Part shown: positions 13,357 to 19,411 of the stretch, in pieces
Position numbering within the stretch: position 1 is the stretch's first letter
How the letters are laid out: each line of letters starts with the position of its first letter
Assembly: GCA_051000755.1 (NCBI GenBank)
Contig: JBPCNZ010000028.1
Span: 1 to 19,411 of the forward strand
DNA length: 19,411 nt
Origin: JALZAH01 sp051000755
GTDB lineage: Bacteria > Actinomycetota > Acidimicrobiia > Acidimicrobiales > Palsa-688
Reading direction: 5' to 3'
The notes under the pieces: model-generated
What the model was told of the DNA's origin: nothing
The model's database searches: none
What the model saw: only the letters and a program-made list of their open reading frames with translations
Position numbers and translations under genes: made by a program

Positions 13357-14193
13357 CTGCAGCAGCCAACCGACGTCCGAGGTCGGATCCGCGACCTGGC
13401 CGTTCGCCTCGGATGGGACATCGGCAACGAGGACCTCGCCGTGCAATCGCTGGCCCACCGATCCTGGTGCGCCGAGAACCCGGGGACGGGATCCAACGAA
13501 CGCCTCGAGTTCCTCGGCGACTCCGTCTTGGGCCTCGTCGTCACCCAGTTCCTCTTCCGCACCTATCCTGACCTGCCGGAAGGTGAGCTGGCCAAGGTGC
13601 GGGCGTCGGTCGTCAACTCCGCCGCCCTCGCCGATGTCGCCCTCGAGCTCCACTTCGGTGACGCTCTGCTGCTCGGCAAGGGGGAGGATTCCTCCGGGGG
13701 AAGAGAGAAGCCCTCGATCCTGGCCGACGCCACCGAGGCGGTCATCGGTGCGGTCTACATCGACCAGGGGTGGGACGCGGCTGCCGATCTGGTGATGCGC
13801 CTCCTGGGCGAGCGCATCGCCGAGGCTGCCGTCGGTCCCGGCGGCCAGGATTACAAGACCCGGCTGCAGGAGCTTTGCGCCCGCCGGTTCGACAACCTGC
13901 CCGTCTACACCGTGCGCGACGCCGGTCCCGACCACGCCAAGACCTTCGACGCAGTGGTGCACGTGGCCCGCCGGCCCCGCGGCCGGGGTCACGGCCGCTC
14001 CAAGAAGCAAGCCGAGCAGGCGGCGGCCCGGGCCGCGTGGATAGAGCTGGTCGAAGAGCCGACCCTCGACGGGGACCTTCCCGGCGCCCGCCTCTTCGGC
14101 GACGCCCCCGACTTCAACGACGGGGCCGCCGACATGACCTCGGCCGGGCCGTCCCCGTCCAGCGGTCCGGTCACCGGCGACGGGTCGTCCTGA
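13357..14193 (+). CDS. rnc: Ribonuclease III, start codon uncertain (probably CTG)
   Basis: A double-strand-specific endoribonuclease processing rRNA and other transcripts. Seen: helix 1-2 region IRDLAVRLGWDIGNEDLAVQ; the signature NERLEFLGDSVL; the second acidic site ILADATEAVIGAVYIDQG; and a dsRNA-binding domain from DYKTRLQELCARRF to KKQAEQAAARAAWIELVEE. About 40 low-complexity residues follow. The first ATG, GTG or TTG in frame is GTG 13441, but that would remove the first helix and part of the second (LAVRLGWDIGNEDLA aligns with the start of known RNase III). CTG at 13357, or CTG at 13339 overlapping the ACP stop as CTGA, gives a full-length protein. I give the 13357 version; the identity is certain, the start is not. 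Confidence 0.93.
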   Translation: MQQPTDVRGRIRDLAVRLGWDIGNEDLAVQSLAHRSWCAENPGTGSNERLEFLGDSVLGLVVTQFLFRTYPDLPEGELAKVRASVVNSAALADVALELHFGDALLLGKGEDSSGGREKPSILADATEAVIGAVYIDQGWDAAADLVMRLLGERIAEAAVGPGGQDYKTRLQELCARRFDNLPVYTVRDAGPDHAKTFDAVVHVARRPRGRGHGRSKKQAEQAAARAAWIELVEEPTLDGDLPGARLFGDAPDFNDGAADMTSAGPSPSSGPVTGDGSS

Positions 14194-14214
14194 GCGACGG
14201 GAGCTGACGACGCC

Positions 14215-15051
14215 ATGCCGGAGCTACCTGAGGTCGAGACGGTGCGACGCGATCTCGAGCGCGACTTCGTCGGTAAGAAGGTCGAGCACGTCGCGGCCGA
14301 CGGAATTCACCGCCTCCGTCGTCACACCCCGGCCCCGGAGTTGGCGGAACGGGTCACCGGTCGACGACTGATCGGCGTCCGCCGGCGGGGCAAGTACCTC
14401 GTCGCCGACCTGGACAGTGGCGACGCCATCGTCATGCACCTGGGCATGAGTGGCCAGCTGCGCCGAACCCCCCCCGACGCCCCCCTGGCCCCCCACAGCC
14501 ACGTGGTCCTCCAGTGGGAGGGGGACAGCCAGCTTCGCTTCGTCGATCCCCGCACCTTCGGGGAGATGTTCGTGACCGCCACCGACCCGGTCACCGGCGA
14601 CGTCACCGAACTGGCCCACCTGGGCCTCGACGCTTTGGACAACCGGCTCACCTGGCCTCAGGCGGCCACGTTGTTCGCCCGACGGCGCACCCGCCTGAAA
14701 CCCCTGCTCATGGACCAGCGTTTCCTCGCCGGGATCGGCAACCTCTACGCCGACGAGATCCTGTGGGCGTCCCGGCTGCGAGCCGGCCGGCCGGCGTGCG
14801 ATCTGGGGGGCGACGAGGTTCGTCGCCTGTGGCGGACGCGACGGGCCACGTTGCGCCTGGCCATCGATTGCCGGGGGTCCTCGTTGGCCGACAGCCAATA
14901 TCGCGACCTGTCCGGGTCGCTAGGTGGCTATCAGGCCTTCCATCAGGCCTACGGGCGCGAGGGCCTGCCCTGCCGGCGGTGCCACACCCCCATCATCAGA
15001 GTCATGGCCGCCGGCCGCAGCGGCTTTTCCTGCCCGAGCTGTCAGATCTGA
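14215..15051 (+). CDS. mutM: Formamidopyrimidine-DNA glycosylase (Fpg/MutM)
   Basis: A 278-residue bifunctional DNA glycosylase/AP lyase that removes 8-oxoguanine and formamidopyrimidines. Seen: N-terminus MPELPEVETVRRDL, where Pro2 and Glu3 are catalytic after Met removal; the conserved lysine in RRRGKYLVADL (Lys60 with Met); MHLGMSGQLR; the helix-two-turn-helix segment FLAGIGNLYADEILW; and a C-terminal zinc finger with CRRC and CPSC plus the arginine in AAGRSGFSC. All key residues are present. ATG at 14215 follows rnc by 21 bases. The rnc-mutM-smc order is standard for actinobacteria. Nei-type relatives are excluded by MPELPEVE and GIGNLYADE. Confidence 0.97.
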   Translation: MPELPEVETVRRDLERDFVGKKVEHVAADGIHRLRRHTPAPELAERVTGRRLIGVRRRGKYLVADLDSGDAIVMHLGMSGQLRRTPPDAPLAPHSHVVLQWEGDSQLRFVDPRTFGEMFVTATDPVTGDVTELAHLGLDALDNRLTWPQAATLFARRRTRLKPLLMDQRFLAGIGNLYADEILWASRLRAGRPACDLGGDEVRRLWRTRRATLRLAIDCRGSSLADSQYRDLSGSLGGYQAFHQAYGREGLPCRRCHTPIIRVMAAGRSGFSCPSCQI

Positions 15052-15111
15052 CGCTCCTGGCGGGGCCAATGCTCGGGTCCGGGGACCCCCGTCGTCTAGG
15101 TTGAACGGCGC

Positions 15112-18100
15112 GTGTTCCTGAAGTCACTGACGCTCAAGGGCTTCAAGTCCTTCGCCGAGACCACCACCTTGGAGTTCGAGCCCGGGGTGACCGTGGTGGT
15201 CGGCCCGAACGGCAGCGGCAAGTCCAACGTGGTGGACGCCGTGGCCTGGGTGCTCGGTGCCCAGAGCCCGAGGACGGTCCGGTCCTCGAAGATGGAGGAC
15301 GTCATCTTCGCCGGGACCCCGAAGCGGGCAGCGCTGGGTCGGGCCGAGGTGGAGCTCACCATTGACAACTCGGCCGGCCTCCTCCCGATCGACTTCTCCG
15401 AGGTGACGATCAGTCGGACCCTGTTCCGCACCGGGGAGTCCGACTACGCCATCAACCGGGTGCCCTGCCGTCTGCTGGACGTGGTGGAGTTGCTCTCCGA
15501 CACCGGCGTCGGGCGCCAGCAGCACGTGATCGTGTCGCAGGGCAACCTCGATGCCGTCCTGAGCTCCCGGGCGGAGGACCGCCGCCTGGTCATCGAGGAG
15601 GCGGCCGGCATCTTGAAGTTCCGGCGGCGCAAGGAGAGGGCCGAGCGGCGCCTGGAGTCAACCGAGGCCAGCCTGGTCCGTCTCCAGGATCTTCTGAGAG
15701 AAGTCCGGCGCCAGTTGCGCCCTCTCGAGAAGCAGGCCGAAGCCGCCCGCCGCCACGGCGGCCTGGTCACCGAGCTCGAGGCTCTGCGCCGCCACCTGGC
15801 CGGCCGGGAGCTGGCCACCATCGAGGCCCGACTGGCCGGAGCGGCCCGGGGCCGTTCCGAGCTGGGACGATCCGAGGTCGAGCTGCGTGACGCCTTGGGC
15901 GATCTGGACTCCCGTGTCGTCGCCGACGAGGCCGAGTTGAGCGCCACCACCGACGCCCAGCGGAGTGCCGATCTCGCCGAGGCGCTGTCCCGGGCGGAGC
16001 GCCTTCGGGCCAAGGCCCAGGGCCTGCTGGCCGTACTGACCGAGCGCAACCGGTCGGTGGGCCGCGATCTGGGCGCCGCAGCCGATACGGGCGTGGTGGC
16101 CAGTCTCGAAGCCGAGGCGGCGTCGTTGCGGGCCCGGCTGGAGGGAACGGAGAGCGACGCCGCCGCCCTCGGTCCCGAGGAGGCCGAGGTGGGTGAGGCG
16201 GAGGCAGCGCTCGCCCTCGAGCGGGCCGAGGTTGAGCGTCACTGGGACCGGGATGCCCCCCGTCCGCCCGATCCCTCCGCCGAGGTCCGGGCCGAGCTGA
16301 GCGCTCTCCGCACGGCGGTGGAGCGGTCCCGAGCCGAAGCTCGTCGTATCACCGAGCGGGTCAGCGCCACCGGAGAACGGGTCGCCCGCCTGGGCGACGA
16401 GGTCGGGCGTCTGGGTGGCGTCAAGGCGGCCGCCGAGTCAGAGGCGACACCCCTGTGGGCGGCAGCGGTGGCGGCGGTCGAACGGCTGGCGGCGGCCGAG
16501 GAGGAGCAGGCCGGGGCCGAGGAGGTGGCCGGGACCGCCGACGCCGACGCCCACCGCTGGTCGGCCCGGGCCGAGGCTCTCGCCCAGGCCCTGGACCAGG
16601 CCCGGGCCCGCGCCGGAGCCGAGCGTCTGGCCGGGGTGACGGGCGTCGTGGGGACTCTTCTCGAGCTGGTCGACGTCGACGAGGGTTTCGAGACGGCGTT
16701 CGAGGCGGCTGCGGGCGAGGTGCTGGCCGCCGTCGTGGTCGACGACGCCGACGCCGCCTGCCGCAGCCTCGAAGTCCTTCGCGACCACGATGGGGGAGGG
16801 GCGGTGGTCGCCCTCTCCGGGCCCGCGGGGCGGGCTGGGCTCGGTGGTGGGATCGACGTGGCGGGGGCGACCCCCCTGCGGGGCCGGGTTCGGGCCCGCC
16901 TGCCGGGTGTCACCGAGCTCCTCGACACGATCCTGGCCCGCAGCGTCATCGTGGACGGGGGTTGGCAGGCGGCCATCGACCTGGCCGTGGCCCGGCCCGA
17001 TCTGGTGGTCGTCACTCCCGATGGGGACCGCTTTGCCCAGGGTTTGTGGCGGGTCGGGACCTCCGCCACCGGGGCGACCGGAGCGGCGCTCGAAGAGGCG
17101 AGGGCCGCGGCCGCCGCCAACGCCGGCGCCGCCACTCGGGGGCGGGATCGGCTGCGAGCGGCCAAGGATGGAGCCGAGGTGGCGCGCCGGGAGGTCAACG
17201 AGACAGGCCGGGCGGCGGAAGCCAACCGTGAGCGCTGCCGCTCAGCTGCGGCGACCCTCGCCCGGGCGGAGACCGAACTTGGCGCGCTCGAGTCCGACGT
17301 AGCCCACGCCGCCGCCCCCAGGGCGGACACGGAGGCACGCCTGGCCGGGGAGTTGGCTCGCGTCGCCGAGCTGGAGCAGATCCTCCCCGGTGTGGAAGCC
17401 GCGGCCCGGGCCGACGCCGAGGCGGCCATGGCCGAACGGGCGGCAAGGGGCCGGCTGGGGGACCGGGCCGCCGCCGTGGCCGCTCTACGGCGTGATTTCG
17501 AGGTGCGGGTTGCGGGCCTCGAAGAGCGACGCAAGCTGACCACCTCCCGGCTCGAACAGGTGGAGCAGCGCCTGCAGCGCAACGTGGTGGAGCGCGACAC
17601 TGCGGCGACCAGGCGTCAGGGACTCGAGGCCACCCGGGCCCACCTCGCCCGGTTGACCGAGATGGTCAAGGACCGGGAGCGCAGGCTTGCGGTTGCCGTC
17701 GACGACCTGCGCCAGGCCCGCCGCGAGGAAGGAGAGGCAACCCGGGCCCTGAGCGAACGGCTGGAGAGCCTCCGCCGCCAGCGGGCTGCCGCTGAGCGCC
17801 AGATGGCCGAGCTTCGGGAACGGACGGCTCGCATTGATCTCGACGAGACCGACGCCAAGGTCCGCCTGGAAGGACTCGTCGAGGTGGTCCGGCGCGACCT
17901 CGACATCGAGGTCGACGCCACCCGCGACGCCCCGTGCCCTCCGCTCCCGGTTGGCACGTCGGCGCCCAGCCGCCGAGGCGAGCTGGAGCGGGAGCTGCGC
18001 CTCATGGGCCCGATCAACCCGCTGGCCCTCGAGGAGCACACTGCCCTCCAGGAGCGTCACGGGTTCCTGGAGGCACAACTGGAGGACGTCCGCTCGGCGC

Positions 18101-18621
18101 GGCGCGACCTCTCCAAGATCATCCGGGCCGTTGACACGGAGATCGTCGAGGTCTTCCGGGCCGCCTATGCCGATGTGGCCGACAACTTCGAGGAGCTGTT
18201 CGCCACCCTGTTCCCCGGCGGTCAGGGGCGCCTGCGCCTGACCGAACCTGAGCACCTGCTGGACACGGGCATCGAGGTCGAGGCCCGGCCCTCGGGCAAG
18301 AACGTCAGGCGCCTGTCGTTGCTCTCCGGGGGTGAACGCAGCCTGACGGCCATGGCTTTCCTCTTCGCGGTGTTCCGCAGCCGGCCGTCGCCGTTCTATC
18401 TGATGGACGAGGTTGAGGCGGCCCTCGACGATGTCAACCTGCACCGCTTCCTGAATCTCATCAACGGATTCCGGGAAGAGGCCCAGCTGGTCATCGTCAG
18501 CCACCAGAAGCGCACCATGGAAGCGGCGGACTGCCTGTACGGAGTAACCATGGCGCCGGGGGGCTCCTCCCGGGTGGTCAGCGAACGGGTGACCACCCCG
18601 GGCGTGCCCGTCTCCTCGTAA
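15112..18621 (+). CDS. smc: Chromosome segregation protein SMC
   Basis: An 1169-residue structural maintenance of chromosomes ATPase; with ScpA and ScpB it forms condensin, which compacts and separates sister chromosomes. Seen: N-terminal half ATPase with MFLKSLTLKGFKSFAE and Walker A GPNGSGKS (31-38); IVSQGNLDAVLSSRAEDR; a long coiled coil; a hinge domain at about 505-650 (GVTGVVGTLLELV to FAQGLWRVG); a second coiled coil; and C-terminal LSGGERSLTA (1071-1080) with Walker B YLMDEVEAALDD (Asp1099, Glu1100). Length is usual. GTG at 15112 gives the family start. The preceding 60 bases contain a short GGGTCC/GGACCC stem but no clear promoter. The coiled coils are extremely rich in Ala, Arg and Glu, which creates long false open frames on the other strand. 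Confidence 0.97.
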   Translation: MFLKSLTLKGFKSFAETTTLEFEPGVTVVVGPNGSGKSNVVDAVAWVLGAQSPRTVRSSKMEDVIFAGTPKRAALGRAEVELTIDNSAGLLPIDFSEVTISRTLFRTGESDYAINRVPCRLLDVVELLSDTGVGRQQHVIVSQGNLDAVLSSRAEDRRLVIEEAAGILKFRRRKERAERRLESTEASLVRLQDLLREVRRQLRPLEKQAEAARRHGGLVTELEALRRHLAGRELATIEARLAGAARGRSELGRSEVELRDALGDLDSRVVADEAELSATTDAQRSADLAEALSRAERLRAKAQGLLAVLTERNRSVGRDLGAAADTGVVASLEAEAASLRARLEGTESDAAALGPEEAEVGEAEAALALERAEVERHWDRDAPRPPDPSAEVRAELSALRTAVERSRAEARRITERVSATGERVARLGDEVGRLGGVKAAAESEATPLWAAAVAAVERLAAAEEEQAGAEEVAGTADADAHRWSARAEALAQALDQARARAGAERLAGVTGVVGTLLELVDVDEGFETAFEAAAGEVLAAVVVDDADAACRSLEVLRDHDGGGAVVALSGPAGRAGLGGGIDVAGATPLRGRVRARLPGVTELLDTILARSVIVDGGWQAAIDLAVARPDLVVVTPDGDRFAQGLWRVGTSATGATGAALEEARAAAAANAGAATRGRDRLRAAKDGAEVARREVNETGRAAEANRERCRSAAATLARAETELGALESDVAHAAAPRADTEARLAGELARVAELEQILPGVEAAARADAEAAMAERAARGRLGDRAAAVAALRRDFEVRVAGLEERRKLTTSRLEQVEQRLQRNVVERDTAATRRQGLEATRAHLARLTEMVKDRERRLAVAVDDLRQARREEGEATRALSERLESLRRQRAAAERQMAELRERTARIDLDETDAKVRLEGLVEVVRRDLDIEVDATRDAPCPPLPVGTSAPSRRGELERELRLMGPINPLALEEHTALQERHGFLEAQLEDVRSARRDLSKIIRAVDTEIVEVFRAAYADVADNFEELFATLFPGGQGRLRLTEPEHLLDTGIEVEARPSGKNVRRLSLLSGGERSLTAMAFLFAVFRSRPSPFYLMDEVEAALDDVNLHRFLNLINGFREEAQLVIVSHQKRTMEAADCLYGVTMAPGGSSRVVSERVTTPGVPVSS

Positions 18622-18628
18622 GCCCGCC

Positions 18629-18654
18629 CGCGTCGGGCGCCCGCGTCGGGCGCC
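18629..18654 (+). repeat. Tandem 13-base duplication after smc
   Basis: CGCGTCGGGCGCC occurs twice without a gap, at 18629-18641 and 18642-18654, in the non-coding stretch between smc and ftsY. The duplication itself builds the hairpin annotated at 18635-18655. Confidence 0.85.
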
Positions 18655-18655
18655 C
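18635..18655. terminator. Strong hairpin between convergent smc and ftsY
   Basis: GGGCGCCCG (18635-18643) and CGGGCGCCC (18647-18655) are perfect complements around a CGT loop. The stem starts 14 bases after the smc stop and is followed by GTTCTT, a weak T-rich stretch. It is also 34 bases past the ftsY stop in the other direction. It may stop transcription from both sides; GC-rich stems without a full T-run are common terminators in actinobacteria. Confidence 0.6.
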
Positions 18656-18688
18656 GTTCTTGGCGCCCGGCCCTCGGTCCGTTGGTCC

Positions 18689-19411
18689 TCAGCTCTCGCC
18701 GAGCAGGGCGCCGACGAACTCCTCGGGATCGAAGGCGAGCAGGTCGCCGGCGCCCTCGCCGACTCCCACCAGCTTCACCGGGATGCCCAACTCGGCCTGA
18801 ATAGCCAGGGCGATGCCGCCCTTGGCCGTGCCGTCGAGCTTGGTCAGGACGATGCCGTCGACTCCCACGGCCTCACGGAACAGCATGGCCTGCCGCAGCC
18901 CGTTCTGCCCGGTCGTGGCGTCGATTGTGAGCAGCGTCTCGTGGGGCGCGTCGGGTATCAGCTTGGTGATCACGCGGCTGATCTTGGCCAGTTCCTCCAT
19001 CAGGTGCTGCTGGGTGTGGAGGCGGCCGGCCGTGTCGCAGATCACCACGTCGTGACCGCGGGCCAGCGCCGCTTGGATGGCGTCGTAAACCACTGAACCC
19101 GGGTCGGAGCCCTGAGCGGCGCGGATGACCTCCACCCCCGAGCGCTCGCCCCACTCGACCAGTTGCTCCACCGCTGCGACGCGGAAGGTGTCGCCGGCGG
19201 CCAGCAGCACCGACCGGCCCAGCTCGTTGCGCAGGTGCCAGGCGATCTTGCCGATGGTGGTGGTCTTGCCGGTGCCGTTCACACCCACCATCAGAATCAC
19301 CGTGGGGCTCGGCCGAAGGTCGATCGTGTCCTTGCCCACGCGCGCGGCGCCGGCCAGAAGCTCGCCCAGGCGGTCGGTGAGCTGAGGGCCGGTGAGCTCT
19401 CCTCCGGCCGC
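18689..19411 (-). CDS. ftsY: Signal recognition particle receptor FtsY, C-terminal part
   Basis: The SRP receptor GTPase, which docks ribosome-SRP complexes to the membrane for cotranslational insertion. The frame is open through the right edge, so the N-terminal part is missing; 240 residues are visible, beginning AAGGELTGPQLTDRLGELLA. Seen: G1 GVNGTGKTTTIGK; the insertion-box region AAGDTFRVAAVEQL; G3 DTAGRLH; TTGQNGLRQA; G4 TKLDGTAKGG; and the closing GVGEGAGDLLAFDPEEFV. These are FtsY rather than Ffh features: there is no methionine-rich M domain. GTG at 19339 is an internal codon, not the start, because the N-domain must lie upstream. The gene is convergent with smc. Confidence 0.95.
   Translation of the reverse strand, partial: AAGGELTGPQLTDRLGELLAGAARVGKDTIDLRPSPTVILMVGVNGTGKTTTIGKIAWHLRNELGRSVLLAAGDTFRVAAVEQLVEWGERSGVEVIRAAQGSDPGSVVYDAIQAALARGHDVVICDTAGRLHTQQHLMEELAKISRVITKLIPDAPHETLLTIDATTGQNGLRQAMLFREAVGVDGIVLTKLDGTAKGGIALAIQAELGIPVKLVGVGEGAGDLLAFDPEEFVGALLGES

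Noticed and set aside
13269..13571. Plus-strand frame of 100 codons between acyl carrier protein and rnc
   Set aside because: It overlaps both genes in another frame; the conserved RNase III sequence occupies the same DNA.
16239..17600. Long minus-strand open frame of 453 codons
   Set aside because: It is antisense to the SMC coiled coils, and its Ser/Arg/Ala-rich translation is the expected mirror of Glu/Ala/Arg codons.
1..19411. CRISPR array, insertion sequence or toxin-antitoxin pair
   Set aside because: No regularly spaced repeat array, no transposase motif or terminal inverted repeats, and no recognisable toxin-antitoxin pair were found on either strand.

Overview
The window comes from a high-GC actinobacterium, probably of the class Acidimicrobiia. 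The evidence is frequent GTG starts, short GTGA/ATGA overlaps, and a chromosomal core in the order recG, rsmD, coaD, a SepIVA-like coiled-coil gene, DUF177, rpmF, plsX, acyl carrier protein, rnc, mutM, smc, ftsY. The class is an inference from gene order; no rRNA gene is present to settle it.

Region 1 (1 to about 6079) is the right-hand part of an integrated mobile element. Its left end is outside the window. On the minus strand lies a tightly overlapping operon: an excisionase-like protein, two uncharacterised proteins, a primase-polymerase and a D5-type SF3 helicase. After a 167-base gap with degenerate iteron-like repeats comes a further small gene cut by the window edge. On the plus strand, divergent from that operon, lie an XRE-type regulator and a complete tyrosine integrase. 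The divergent control region (4130-4248) holds two good promoters and a perfect inverted repeat lying inside the excisionase promoter. A regulator and integrase facing away from xis, primase and helicase is the layout of phage-inducible chromosomal islands (PICI/SaPI-like satellites). It differs from the usual collinear rep-xis-int order of actinobacterial integrative plasmids.

The right end of the element is readable. The 3' end of int carries three TGAGGACT repeats spaced 11 and 20 bases apart, as arm-type integrase sites would be. They are followed by a 3' gene remnant reading ...LYPYLFGVE-stop. This looks like the C-terminal tail of the DAK2/YloV (FakA-like) gene that precedes recG in actinobacteria, so the element probably inserted into that gene's 3' end.

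Region 2 (6099-18621) is the housekeeping core. It covers DNA repair (recG, mutM), rRNA modification (rsmD), CoA synthesis (coaD), envelope growth (SepIVA-like), DUF177 with ribosomal protein L32, phospholipid and fatty acid synthesis (plsX, acyl carrier protein), RNA processing (rnc) and chromosome segregation (smc). A two-gene minus-strand unit, a zinc-ribbon protein and an HSL-family esterase, interrupts the core between recG and rsmD. The conserved N-terminus of RNase III extends upstream of any ATG, GTG or TTG, which suggests a CTG start.

Region 3 (18622-19411) is a GC-rich hairpin between convergent smc and ftsY, then the C-terminal part of ftsY, which runs off the right edge. No gene-free stretch exceeds 300 bases; the longest is 310-476. 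I saw no tRNA, rRNA, CRISPR array or insertion sequence.
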